A DNA stretch of 64,000 nucleotides. Origin: Poa pratensis (lineage: Eukaryota > Streptophyta > Magnoliopsida > Poales > Poaceae). Every line of letters begins with the position of its first letter. The first letter of the stretch is position 1. The position numbers and the translations under genes were made by a program. Location: NCBI GenBank assembly GCA_947311845.1, contig CAMZMU010000034.1, forward strand, positions 93,528,141 through 93,592,140, read 5' to 3'. The notes beneath the pieces were generated by a model that worked only from the letters and a program-made list of their open reading frames with translations, was not told where the DNA came from and searched no databases. Of this stretch, positions 34,736 through 46,756 are shown one piece after another.

Positions 34736-34897
34736 ATGATGAGAGAAGAAAGGAAATATGTTGGTGACAGGGTTTTAGAGGTGAGCCTTGTTTGGAGACC
34801 GACGTGTTGTTCAGCATATCTTGCCTCAATCTCCTCTGACTAAGCGATATGTTGTTCTTGATCTCCAAATCTCGAGTAGACAGTCTGCAAAAGCTCT

Positions 34898-34920
34898 TTG
34901 TTGTTGTTGTTGTTGTTGTG
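34898..34920 (+). repeat. (TTG)n microsatellite
   Basis: Seven to eight uninterrupted TTG/TGT repeats. Confidence 0.95.
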
Positions 34921-35186
34921 AGCGTGGGCACATTTTCAGCCGATTGTATTTTAGTAGTACTTTTTTATCGGCGACATCCGCATGCCCCATAATATTTGTT
35001 CGATAGGCGACATCCGGCAATATATACCAGGCCAGGTTTTAGCAGTCCATGGTGTTGTAGTCTTCCGCGGTAAACAAGGCATAGAAATATCGTGTGTCTG
35101 TGCGGTATCCAGATCCACGGCTCACTGCCATCGCGTGCCTCGTCCAGTGAAGATTTTTCCATTGATGGCCTTGCCCTTGCGAAGAT

Positions 35187-35634
35187 ATCCATCGTAGCCC
35201 CTCAATTGATTGACAATTTCATTTGTGACAATTTCATTGACACCTAGATAAATGCAAGGCATATGGAGACATGAATTCCATGAAAGTATAGAGGCCACCA
35301 CATTAGCATAGAGGCCACTGGATTTAGTAAATTCACCTAGGATAAATTTAGCAGCTTGCTTGGTCGGCAGAACCGGTCTGTTTGTCAATTTTAATTTGGA
35401 ACGTAATGGGGCTCGATCAGCAACCCCGTTAGGAGTCAAAAGTGGTGAGCGTCCAATCATTGTGTATCTCTATTTTGTCTTCAACCGAGTCTAAACTGCA
35501 AGCTTGTGGTGGTGATATGATCAAGGAAATTACCGGCGCTAGCTTTGATGGGTTCAGAGTCAGAAACTCGCTGGATGCAAGTGGAGGTATCATCCATCGT
35601 AGCCCCTCAATTGATTGACAATTTCATTTGTGAC
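35187..35634 (+). mobile_element. LINE endonuclease fragment (+) bounded by a 43-bp direct repeat
   Basis: A 43-bp sequence starting ATCCATCGTAGCCCCTCAAT occurs at 35187-35229 and again at 35592-35634. Between them, about 35480-35590 reads on the plus strand as ESKLQACGGDMIKEITGASF followed by a DASGGI-type end. This resembles the QETKL...GGIL portion of the apurinic-type endonuclease of plant LINEs. It is only a fragment, with no catalytic set complete. Confidence 0.55.
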
Positions 35635-35681
35635 TGATTTCGTTGCGCGGCTCACTGGGCAGACCTGGAGATTGCTCACTC

Positions 35682-35966
35682 TCAACCTGATGCTGACAAA
35701 GCCCGCTTTCTGCTTGACTTGTTCCAAAGTAGGAGAAAGCCTCCCTTGGTGCCAATGGCTGGCCGTTGCGCATAGTTCCTTAGTCGGTTTCCGCCTAAAA
35801 AGGCCGTCATATAATCATAAACGTGTGCAAGTTTTGTTTCTTGGAGACAAACGATGTTGCAAGGAGTTGCTGCAATAAGCTCGTGCACAGAACTTTGTCG
35901 ATCGTGGCAATTGAGACCTCTGAGGTTCCAATCAACAATAGCAAGATTATGAAGTGGATCAATCAT
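35682..35966 (-). mobile_element. LINE endonuclease N-terminal fragment (-)
   Basis: The minus-strand ORF has DWNLRGLNCHDRQ followed by NIVCLQETKLAHV and GTKGGFLLLWN. These are the first motifs of the LINE endonuclease domain, including the N and the QE residues used for metal binding in the family. It stops after about 94 residues. The orientation is opposite to the fragment at 35480, so these are pieces of two insertions or an inversion. Confidence 0.8.
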
Positions 35967-38038
35967 TGAACAAATGAGAGCACTCGCATTTCATCATCAG
36001 CTAGAACATAACATGAAGGTTCATAACAGACAACAGATGACATAGCATCAGCAACTTGGAGAAGTCTGGGAACAAATGGCATTGCTTGCCAGGCATGGTC
36101 GCATGGACGCTACAGAGACACACAAACTAACAGAAGGAAACATCAGGACAGGGGCACACTCGCAGCAGCTAGCAGCTAACATAAGGATGCATAATATGAC
36201 GATAATCAGGCTCAGCAGGATCAGCAGGTAGCAGTCAGACGACCAGGTCATCAGCCGCCGTGGCATCAGCAGAGAGAATCTCGGGCGTCTCTGTTCCTCC
36301 ATGGCTCAGCAACGCCTCTTCCACGGCTGTTGCGTGATCGCAATCAATCCTGAAGAGAGCTCGAAGAGCTACCACTCTGATCGCCGGCAACTGTCCCTGA
36401 AACATGTCAACATATTTGGTGATAGCCGCCTCCGTAACAGAGCAGCGCCTCGGCGAGCTGCACAACTGGGGTGGTGGTCCTGTTCTTTGCCTGGAGCCGT
36501 AGCTAGCTCGGAGCGATGGGAAGGCGAAGGATCAGACGAGCGTCTTGCGTCTGGTCGTTGGCGGGCGCGGTGGAGCGGAACCTGGGGCCTGCAGCAGAGG
36601 TCCCTGTCGTGGCAGGATGAGCGGGGTGCTCGGCATGATCGTGTTGCCCGCGTCATCGCGGAGCCTGTGTGGCGTCGACCTTGCTCGGCCCTGTGACCCG
36701 GGAGGCGTGCGGTCGGACCACGGCAGCGTTGGAGTAGAGCCGCGGTCCGGTGACGGTGCACGGAAGTCGCCGCGACGACCTCGTCTTCAACCTCGGACGC
36801 ACGGTGTCGTCGCCCCCGTCAGCAAAACCCAAGCCGTCATGTCCTATAGGTGTGCCGTCGTCGACTACGTCCGGAAACGGAAGGATTTGAGTTAGAACTC
36901 AAGGGATCGTCACGCACAAGGTCATCTTCCTCCTACGGCCGGGCGCGCGGTGTCGTCGTCCCCGTCAGCCCGCGCTTCTCCAAGCCAAGCCGTCATGTCC
37001 TGGAGGTGCACCATCGTCGAGTATGTCCAGAACTGGAAGGATTTGAGCTGGAAGACGACGGCTCGACCAAATAGTGTTGGCCGTGCGAGCTCGGCAGCCG
37101 GGTAGGCGCGTTCGTGCTCAAGTTCTTGGTCGCCGCTTGGGATGGAAGGAGGTGCTGGCCACCAGCTCCGCGAGGGGACTGATTTCTGCTGCTCCTCGTC
37201 TCGCTGCTGGCCGGGATAGCATCCGTTGCAGCTGTGGCCGTGATCAGCTTCTGCTCCTGCTCTTGGTCATGGCGTGGCCGTGGTCAACTTCGACCCTAGT
37301 GTGGCAAATTGTAGGTTTTAGAGTCCATCAGTTCGTGCTGTTTCAGAATCCATCGGTTCGATCGTAGTGTGGGAAATTAAATGCTCTAACCAAAGTGCAG
37401 CAAATTGTGGGTTTCAGAGTAGCAACAACAAGGAGAGCGACGCATGGATGTACAGGCGAGCTAGCTGCTTTTGTTCGTTGCTTGTGAGTTGTGAGCATGG
37501 CGCTGGCCGCTACGCGTGCCGGTAGCCGCCCCTCGTGGTGCAGCGCGCGGCCAGTACAGCCCAAAGGTCCCGCTCGAGGTGTTGTCGCCCACATCTTCAA
37601 CCTGCAACTCGCCACCCGGCCGCGCTCCTCCGCGGCCTTGGCCGGTACGCTCTCTCCGTCGACTACTTCCGTGCCGGAACTCCTCGAGCAGTGCAGGGCG
37701 CCTTGAGGTGCGGGACCTCCTCTGCATCAGTACATCCTCGCCGGACGCTGGCTCGACACCCATGGCCGACCTTGTCACTTGCGCCATAAGTTGTTTTTCT
37801 TCTAAAAATGGAACCTACATGCTCTCCTGATCACGTTCATACCCTCGGCTGCAGATGGCGACTCTCTCCAGCGACAAGATCGTAGATATAGTAGCGGTGG
37901 CGAACAACATACAAGGCTTAGATTCATTCTGAAGCGGCGCGGCTAGATATTTCATAACATCTAGTATCTCAGACCAGTCAGTGTGCTTTTATAGATTAGT
38001 ACTTGCCTTACAATCAGCCAAGCAAAGGGATCTGATAT
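35967..38038. other. Intergenic region with GC-rich, gene-like but unrecognised sequence
   Basis: From 36290 to 37300 the sequence is GC-rich and ORF-rich on both strands, but no frame looks conserved. A tandem duplication of about 150 bp covers about 36795-37075; both units contain GTGTCGTCG(C/T)CCCCGTCAG and later GGAAGGATTTGAG(T/C)T. The part at 37540-37700 is also GC-rich, with open frames on the plus strand. These may be captured gene fragments; I cannot name a source. Confidence 0.45.
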
Positions 38039-39027
38039 GAAGTTCGCCATACATTCTTGCTCACTCCACCCATCATGTTTCGACTTACTGTTTGATCTGC
38101 TGTTATGCCTAGTTTTTTCCAATTCTGTAATTGGTTGTATCTAAGAATTACAGAAGTAGTCCTCGGCTAGGATTCTCTCCTGTCTGGGCAGTTACTTGCC
38201 ATGATGTTACACATTGGAGTCGTTTTGCTTTGGTTTCGACCGTGAGCTTGCCTTTGCATGTTATTCTTTTCCCATTCGAGTCAAGTTGCCTGGTAGCTGA
38301 CTTGCCGACTAAATGAATACAAGCTGCTGAGATCACTGATGCTATTGCTACTATCCTGCTACTTTCAGTGCTGGGACTGACTAGTTTTTTACCTGCGCAG
38401 CAGATGATGATGGGGCAGACACGTCTTGTCTATTATTATGCACCTGTAAGTCGACATGTGATTGTTGTACATCCAAGCACAATTATTAAGTTGGACTGCA
38501 TCAGTCAGGCCCAAGGAAAACCGCCGATCCTGATAGTCACAACAATACAGAGAGGAAGGAACTTCTAGGTAGATAATTTTGTCAACGCTGCAACATGGAA
38601 CTCTGCAGCAGCGAAAACCCATATGTTGGGATGCTGACCGGCCAAATGTGCTGTAGCGCGGGAAAGAACTGGGGGTGGTCTGTCTAACACCAAACCGTGG
38701 GTGTGCGTGAGGGCGTGCTGCCAGGACGAAGGGTTCCTCGGCGGTGTTCAAGTCCCAAGCGGGTCAACTAGTTACTATTTATACTGTGGACACGATGCTT
38801 TAAATTTAAAATGCCAGGCCGTTTATTTGTTTTCTCCCCGAATGATATTTACAGGTCTGGGTCAGTTCCGTTTGTAATACCCGTGTTGTCAACATCTTTG
38901 TGATTTAAGATTTGTGTGAGAATCCAAAAACTGCAGTGGTCTGGGTACCGCTGATATCTTTTACCGAGTTGCCCAGTTTATGAAATCTGAGACTTCCTTG
39001 CCATATGTTCATTTTCTCTGATGTCTT
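38039..39027 (+). pseudogene. Duplicated 3' end of the CID4-like gene
   Basis: This segment aligns with 28437-29490. It includes the intron before the penultimate exon and the exon itself (after GCGCAG at 38400: QMMMGQTRLVYYYAP, then GTAAGTCG). It also includes the last coding bases (AGGAAGGAACTTCTAG) and the 3' UTR. In the penultimate exon the starting QYGQ codons are gone, and the last exon's acceptor region is altered. Upstream coding exons are absent, so this is a non-functional copy in the same orientation 9.6 kb downstream. Confidence 0.9.
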
Positions 39028-39249
39028 TCGGTGTTCTCCGCTTTCTTTATGAATCCTGTGGTCACTGGGGCCTTTTTTTTATGGAGTTAGAGGGGATAAG
39101 ATATGATTTCACAAAGTAGAACTGATCAGAGGCTCTAATTCTGGTTCAATTCCGAACCGTAAAATCAAGTGCTGGCAACAAGTGCACTCTGAAACATAAC
39201 ATATTTTAGCCTTGTATTTTGACTATAGTAACTCGGAAGTAGAGTGGTA

Positions 39250-39407
39250 CTCCCTCTGTTCCTAAATGTAACATTTTTAGCATTTTCTGTCCCACATGTT
39301 TGTAGACATATTTTAGTGCAAGGTTCATGTGAATCTTGCACTAAAACAAGTCTAGGAGTATATGGCTAGAAAATGTTAAAAATGCTTATATTTAGGAACA
39401 GAGGGAG
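39250..39407. mobile_element. Stowaway MITE
   Basis: A 158-bp element with ends CTCCCTCTGTTCCTAAATGT and ATATTTAGGAACAGAGGGAG is flanked by TA. The centre is an inverted repeat around TTAGTGCAAG and CTTGCACTAA. Confidence 0.95.
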
Positions 39408-39809
39408 TACCGTATAATGATATAACTGTACCAGCATGAATGTTGAACAAAGATAGGTTCATCACCGGGTGGAGGCACCACCAAAAATCGGGTTTACTTT
39501 TGCAGCTATTCTTCCTCTGTCGGACTGAGCGTCTGAATTTCAGGCCACTAACATCCTGAACCCAACACGCCGTCAGTCACAGTCGACCTGCAGTGGGCGC
39601 TCCGGACTCAGGTTCAGGTCTGGCCGACATCTACCACGCCGCCTTGAACGTGGAAAACTAGATGCTTCTTCCTCGGCACCAGATACCAGGCACGCGTGCC
39701 TTCATTGAATAGGCGTGCAAGGATATCGCTGTCACCTTTCTTCAGTTAACAGACGATTGAATAGGCGTGTCACGAATAATGCTCACTGAATTTGTTCTGA
39801 ACTTTGCAG

Positions 39810-40526
39810 GCTGCCATAACGAATAGGGTGACAGCCATTGAGGTACCTTTCTACAGTACTACATTCATCTTACAAATCCTGCAAATTATCAGCAGTGTAA
39901 CGGTTTGCGTACAGGCTGATCCAGCCATTTGGTAAGTTCACGTTTTCAGCGGAGGATGGACAGGTACATGATCATCCTGTTGTCTGCAAGTGCATCAAGA
40001 GTGGAGGAATGGACTGGGACATGATCATTCGGTCGATAAGACGACGGCATTGTGTGCTCCTGAACAGGTACTGATAACTGGCATCTAACAACATAGGACA
40101 TAATGCACAGTGTATGTTCACCATGATTCAGAGAATCTGATCCGATCTTGATCATCTTGCAGATCTTCAACCTGGGGCACAAGTCGACGCCTCGTCACGG
40201 GGACCAATATGCACCCGTCGGCGGCGCTGTTCGGCCTCGGCGACGGGGCTCCGGCGGTGGAGGAGCTGTTGGAGAGCGCGGACGGGTTCGCCCGGGTGCG
40301 TTCCTGGAGCACAAGCACGAGATCGTGCGGATCCTGCAGGGGAACGGCCACGTGTGCGGGATGATGGGCGACGGCGTGAACGACGTGCAGCCGCTAGAGA
40401 ATGTCGACGTCGACATCCCAGTTTCCGACGCCGACGGCCGACGTCGTACTACCAGAGTCCGGCATCGGAGTCGTCGTCTGCGCGGTGCTCACCAACCACG
40501 CCATCTTCCAGCGCATGAAGAACTAA
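39810..40526 (+). pseudogene. Plasma-membrane H+-ATPase (P-type) gene fragment
   Basis: Three pieces match the P3A proton pump. At 39810-39842, between AG and GT, the reading is AAITNRVTAIE (family: AITKRMTAIE, just before the phosphorylated aspartate). At about 39955-40010 the reading is DRYMIILLSASASRVEE (family: LLMAARASRVEN), then a stop. At 40162-40526 the reading is RRLVTGTNMHPSAALFG, ESADGFARV, then, in another frame, EHKHEIVRILQ and MMGDGVNDV (family: GDGVNDAPAL), ending near AIFQRMKN in a third frame. The phosphorylation loop and all membrane segments are missing. It is decayed by frameshifts and stops, but intron positions are kept, so it derives from genomic DNA rather than mRNA. 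Confidence 0.88.
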
Positions 40527-40624
40527 CACGGTTGCACAGTCCCTGATACCAACACTGCAATTTAGTTCTAAATCCTACGAAATTCCTTCAAATCAAATAG
40601 ATTTTGGCTCGTTGGACTAGACAC

Positions 40625-40975
40625 TCCCATTCTGAAAAATATAATTCAAAAATATTTTAAATGTCAAAAAATCCAATAAAAAAATCGGACGTACATCCAG
40701 ACATTTGTGCCCACGCACAAAGTTTCATGAAAAAAATTACATTTTATGTGTCCTGTGTACAAAAGACAAAATTTTGTGTTACAAAAACGACATACCACCT
40801 GACATTTTTTGGTCTTTTTGACACGGGCCACAAGAAAATGTATTTGTTCATGAAATTTTGTGTGAGCACGGAATGTTGCTATTTCACCAGATTTTTTTTT
40901 CATTTTTTTGATATTTTGAAACATGATTTTGAACAGTGAGAGCAAATGCTCCTATGACTCAAAATGGAGTTCCGT
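40625..40975. mobile_element. Foldback MITE-like inverted repeat
   Basis: GCACAAAGTTTCATGAAAAA near 40715 is complementary to TTCATGAAATTTTGTGTGAG near 40850, and the inner parts (GTGTCCTGTG and CACGGGCCAC) also pair. The overlapping ORFs on both strands are shadows of this. The right end has GAGCAAATGCTCC; the left end is decayed and no target duplication was found. Confidence 0.6.
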
Positions 40976-41639
40976 TAAAGAGTCTGCTAGAGTCTCCTTA
41001 GCTATAATAAATCACATATTTCTTAAGATGGCATGTTGATACTGATCTAACGACATATGGTTGTACTAAGTGCATGTATAATGATTATTATTATTACGTA
41101 AAATGATCGATGAGGTGAAGGAGAGCGAAATTAAAAAGAGTATTGTCTTACATTAAATAACTAGCATAATATGTCTCACCACAAATTTAGAATATCTAGT
41201 TACTAGGAATTGCATGTAATGTGGTGGGTTCAATTCTCTTGTTATCGATTATTTAAATTCGCTGGAAACCTTGTGAACACAAATCGTGAGCTCGTCCCCG
41301 TCTTTCTCACCTCCGGAGGCACCGGATTTGCACCATCCTGGAAGGCCATGTTCTCCTGCTCTAGGCTCTCCTTGGATCTCATACAACATAGAAACCACCC
41401 TATGGCTAGGCTGATTCCTATAATTTACTACGAGAAAGGTTGGAGTTCATTGCTGTTTGGAATCGCGGCAACTACACGATGGCATCGCCGTGTAATTTAT
41501 TTGATGTTTCACCCTGATAGATCTAGCAGATCTAGCCAGAGACATGATAATTTAAACATTTTTTGCCAATATTTATACTATACTTTTATACATATCATAG
41601 TTAATTTATTATAGTACAAGTCCAATTTAAGTAATATAT
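40976..41639. other. Intergenic DNA, no gene seen
   Basis: A 134-residue plus-strand ORF at 41210-41614 has no recognisable domain and looks incidental. Confidence 0.4.
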
Positions 41640-42015
41640 TTTGTACTTAGCGACAATAATATTTTTAAATATTAATTGTGACACTCTTTTGATACACATT
41701 TCTAGCGTCTATCATTGAAAATTTGCACAACATGCTAAATTTAAACTCTGTAGAAAGAAAGAAGTTCATTTTTCTGTTTTAGACAATGCCACTATATCAT
41801 GTAGGATTTAACAAACAAAAGTAACATGATACCATGGCTCGGAGATTAATTTTTGATACTTCATAAATTATATTATATGTATTTTATTAAGGAAAGTATT
41901 TGTAAAGGGTACGCTTCAACAAATATATCTTGATAGCAGTTTCTAGTATAAACAAGTATACTTGTATATAGCATTTTATAAGGAGGCGTAGCATCTAATG
42001 GCGGGATTTAGTTAC
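41640..42015 (+). repeat. Dispersed repeat, copy A
   Basis: It aligns over about 370 bases with 51640-52105. Shared words include CACAACATGCTAAATTTAAA, TAGGATTTAACAAA, and ATATCTTGATAGCAGTTTCT followed by AGTAT. There is no ORF and no terminal structure that I can define. The class is unknown. Confidence 0.8.
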
Positions 42016-44331
42016 AGATCGGTAACTTTTTGGTACAATTCAAGGGTTTTGCGGTGATAAGGGTGGATATGCCTCCAGCGTAGGTAGTGAAGGCGATTTG
42101 CTTTGGGACATTCGAGGAGATTGTTTTGGTTGTATATCCTCCATACTCTAAAATAAGACATTCTTTAGTACCTGTGTTTTTTAGAAGTTGTTATAGGGAT
42201 GAAAATTCACAACTTGTCCGACGCTCGATGACTCGATGAGAATATCATCGACAACGAAACATGTGCTAGTTTAAATTAAATCATGTGTTATTCTATGTTT
42301 AATTTGATTTTGGCTGGGACTCCAAAACCCCTTCGTAATTTTGTGAAGTTAGATGTTTTGGATAACGAGGCAAGTTCATGATTATTTCTATAATATAAAT
42401 CATCATTAAAACAACTACCATCATGTGGAACTCAAATATACTAGATTTGTTAAACCATATAAACAGTAGCTGAGGTACACATTGGTGCAGCGACAATTTT
42501 ATGAACTTTTGGCATTTCAAATATTAAAATTTAGTCTTTCAAGAAAATCAAACTTTTGGCGACCAAAGAGTATCTTTGAATTTCAATTGCTCAATACCTG
42601 ATTTTTTTCTTAAGAACAAAATCGATGTAGTTTCTTCTTTCCTATATCCATTAGGGTCGTGCCAGGGCCTATGATAGAGGTCAATCTCTTTGTGCTAAAC
42701 TATAGTTGGTATGTGCGATGCATATGTCTGTGGTTGATTAATTTCATGGTCTTCATGTTTTATATGTATTTAATCAATGGAATGACTTGTGCGCATCTCT
42801 TACACAAGCTGGTCACTTATGCATCCGATCTATCAACACCAACTCTCGGAAAATGTTTGTACCAGGATTGGTCCACATTGACTAACTGACTGATGACGGG
42901 GCACACTTCACTGTCCACCAGTGTAATCCGTGAAGAGCACAAGGTGGGTTGGGGAGGAGGTAATGTATGGAGGTCGACAATAGGAGAGTGGCCAAGGCGC
43001 CATCATATCATCAGGATAATCATTAGGCCGTTGAGCTTTCCGGTTTTGGTCAGTGTTGAATTAATTCATATATCTTGTAATATTGTCACGGGCTAGATGT
43101 TTACACCATTGTCATCGTCACGGGCAAGAACAAGATTCTGCAAAACTGCGTCCAGCTTCTAAGTTTATAGGAACTTGTAACCTGAAAATGCTATAAAATT
43201 GGAATTGGGTACTGAAATGCTGAAGGTGGGAGAAGCCCTGACACTGATTGTTGATTGATTGTGTACTTAGAGTAAGAACTTGTTGTGATGTTGACAGCAG
43301 AAGGAAAGGATGTCACAGTTTTGGGGGTAACCGATTCCTATTTCAGTAAGTAGAGTAGAAAATGACGACCAAGGTTCTACGGCATTAACTTGCAGCATGG
43401 CGTTGATCTATCTAGCATCTGTACTGTCGTATTTTTCCTCTGCATGCATTTCTGAAAGACAGTACCTAATTTGAGGTGCAAAATGCAGGTAAGAAAGGGA
43501 AGAAAAATAATAATGTGAAGTCGATCGATATATGCTTGTTTGTCAATTTCATGCATGGATCTAACTATAATCTAGAATGTACGTGCTTCACAGGTTAACC
43601 ACATTTGTGTCGGGCAATATTTCAAGGCTTCCTTATTACAAACTGAATTTGTAGGGAAGGGGTGGTTACAGTAACAACGCAGACCATTGGTTAGGCATTT
43701 CTGCCGGTTGATGGCAAAAATGTAGGGAAGGGGGTTACAGTAGCAGACAATTTGGAATCAGACAACTCCCTTGGTTCTGAGCCAAATAGCAGCAATGTAG
43801 GTGAAAGTTCAGATGGGGCATGCTTCATCCCAACATCATTTCCTCACTCCTCAGACAGGTTGATGTTTTCTGCATATAGGAGTGCATGTTGACCTGACGG
43901 ACTACACAAGCTGAACAGAAGAGCACAAAGAGACAAAAGATAATTAATCTTCTGCTAGAACATAACACAAAAGCTGCTGTATAGTCACAATATCTAATCA
44001 TGCTTATTTTCCTCCTGGAAGATGGAATTGTAATCAGGGCACAACGCATTGCAGGCACAGTAATTATTTTCTCCCATCACTGTCATCAAGCATTTGGTTT
44101 TAACCTCTAAAAGTAAAAGGTGCAACATATAGTACTTTTCTAAAATAATAATTATTTCCTCCATATCGTCAGGAAGCCAATAGCACAAGCTTCAGTTGAA
44201 GGGAAACCAAGAGTACATACACGGTAGCTACTGAGTTATGTTGTTCAGGAATTCCTTGAAACTAAAAGGGTGACAAGATATATGTCTACGAACTACATAT
44301 CATAGTTACATCCTTCATCTCATTTTCTGAA
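42016..44331. other. Intergenic DNA, no gene seen
   Basis: No ORF has a known domain. GTAGGGAAGGGG plus GGTTACAGTA occurs twice, near 43655 and 43722, as a small direct repeat. Confidence 0.4.
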
Positions 44332-46089
44332 TTAGGACCGGAAGATAACCACAGAAGGCGAAGCCAAACCCAACTGCTCGGTTGTCTGCTTCCACTCCTC
44401 AGCGGTACGTGGATATCTTGAGGACATACCTTTTGATCTTGGGATCCAAGTCACCACAGCGGCCACACACCTTCCTGTCGTGTAGAGATATCTCTGCCAT
44501 ATTGACCGCAACTTTCGCGACACGTCTGATGTATCGCAGGAAGTAGTTCTCTGGTTGGAAGTCATAGATAGTAAGCTTAACCAGATTCTTGTGCTTGAGA
44601 CCAGGGGCATAGGGTTTCCACTTCACTTCTTCCTTTTCACAATAAGCACGTTTCTTCCGAAGCTCTTTGTCTGTCTCCATTATGCACCAATGGTCCCATA
44701 CTGTGATGCACATCTCTTTTAGGAAGGGTGCAGCTTCAAGAAAAAACATTGTCCAAGAAAAATCACACCTTCAGGAATGTTCTCCAGATTGACTTGCTGT
44801 AGTTTGCTGAGCACAAGAGTGAGCAATTTCGGGCTTTCTGGTCTAATCCAAATCTGGTATACAAATAAAAAACTGAGTGCAAGTTGCAAATAACTTACAT
44901 TCTCAAGTGGCAGAGAAGATCAAGTTAAGTTACCATTGTTACATTTAAAACTGAGTGCAAGTTGCAAACAAGTTATATTCTCAAGTGGCAGAGAAGATCA
45001 ATTTAAGTTGCATATAACCAATCATAGAGTGGTAATGGACAGATATGATTCAAAAGACTAATGCATACCTTCTCACATTCGAAATTCAGATGCAGATCCC
45101 GGATGGAAGGGACATTAACAAGGAGCTGACTTAACTCAAGGGTCTTTTCCCAGCTGACGCCAGTTTTGGCGATGCTTAGCTTTGAAAGCTGTGGTACAAA
45201 ACCAAAATACAAGGGATCTCCTTCACAGAACCAATTATTATAGATCACCCGTTGGAGTTTTGGTAGACATGTCAGCTCAATCCTCTCAAAAAATCCAGAG
45301 TCAACCTCAAGCTCAACAAGCTGGGCATGTTCTAGCTGCACCACAGAACGGATCCCTGAGTCGCAGTGAGTTAAATGCAAAGACTCCAAGCGCTTGCAAG
45401 CGCTGAGGAGGTCAGGAATGCCCAGTTGATCAAACCTCAAATTGCGCAGCCAGAGGCGTGTGAGGCCAGCAAATGCATGTGGACAAGCACCAAGGAAAGT
45501 ACTGAACTGGCTTGCAAAGTGGAGGAGATCGTCAGGAGAGCAGTTACCATAAGCCTTCTCCATTACCATCTCAAACTCCGCCGCGTCAACTTTCTGGGTG
45601 GTCAAGGCGCGGGCAACAGAGTTTCCAATGGAGACGGCGTCATGATCCGTCAAGACGAATCTGATCTTGAGTTTGCTGATGGTGATTTCCTGGCTCCTGG
45701 TGCTCAGGATATTATCCGTTACATGAGCCACGGCGCGGCTGATTCAGAGAGTGTCGCTGATGCAAAATTCATGGGGTCGTTTGTGGTGACACGAAATGGA
45801 AGCAACACTGATGAACAAGTTTGAGAGCCTGGTGGGGACCTTCAGCAATGGTTTGGAGAGGATGCAGGTCCTTATAACATCGAGTGTGTCCACCCTCTCC
45901 AGGATGTTCAGCAAGAGGTCATGGGGCAGCTTGCTGAGCCTGTCCCCCGCGGATTTGTCGCGAGCTGGTTTCTGCATTGCATTTATGAAGAATAGTCTGA
46001 GGATGAACCATACGAGAGGGACAAACAGCAAGAACAAAAGAAGAAGCAAAACTTACATTGCGTCTGCGGTGGCCGTTCTTGTTCGTCAT
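44332..46089 (-). pseudogene. F-box/LRR/FBD-like gene, copy 4, broken, with an intron lost
   Basis: On the minus strand, exon 1 is 46089-46057 (MTNKNGHRRRN, then GTAAGT). Exon 2 is 45971-45069 (F-box LPHDLLLNILERV; LRRs to LHLNFECEK, then GTATGC). The last part starts at 44853 (IWIRPESPKLL). Three breaks are visible. An in-frame TGA lies at 45746-45744, in ...CISDTL*ISRAV. One base is missing near 44775, before the conserved DFSWTMF. A further shift occurs near 44420, where the RYPRTAEEWKQ frame differs from the one upstream. In copies 1-3 an intron separates exon 3 from exon 4. Here KEMCITVWDHWCIM runs straight through that junction, so the intron has been removed precisely. The FBD-like segment (YFLRYIRRVAKVAVNMAEIS) and CGRCG are still readable. 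Confidence 0.87.
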
Positions 46090-46756
46090 GGCTGACCGTA
46101 TCGACAACTGCTGGGCGTATTGACGTGATGTTGCTTCCTGTGGCAATCAGAAACGCCGACTTATTTGCTCTACAAGAGAATCCTGGAAACCGGAAAGAAC
46201 AGAGAACATGAAAGGACATTCAGTGGCGCTTTTGGTGCGTCTAATAAATGCCTATGAGCTGCCTGACACAAATCACTACAGGGACAGTGTATGTGCTAAT
46301 CTGCACCTTCACTGGTATAAGCAAGCATAATTGTAAAGCATAAGAATGTAGATCTTCAATGGTATGAAAAGTGGAGCGTAATTTAGAAAGAGCAGCATAT
46401 GGATAATGTACATTCTACCATATAAAAGGAGCATTCCTAATGACTAAACTCCATAGTAAGCCTGTCGGCATTCGGCAATGTTCCCAATTTTGAAAAAAAA
46501 ATACTCATTATATTCTATTCTTTAAAATCTGACCACAAGTAGGAAAAGAGAAAACAGATTATAACTTCTCTATTTCAGTTTTCCCATGATGAGGAATATA
46601 TTTCTTTGTTGACCCATCCGCAGCTGACTTCGTCCAGTTAATTTCCAGATCATTTGATCGTAAGGTAGCTACGAGTAAACAGGAAAGAACAGAGAATGGC
46701 TTCGGCAAAGACACCTGATATTCAGATATCAGAGTGCTCATTCCTGAAATTAACCA

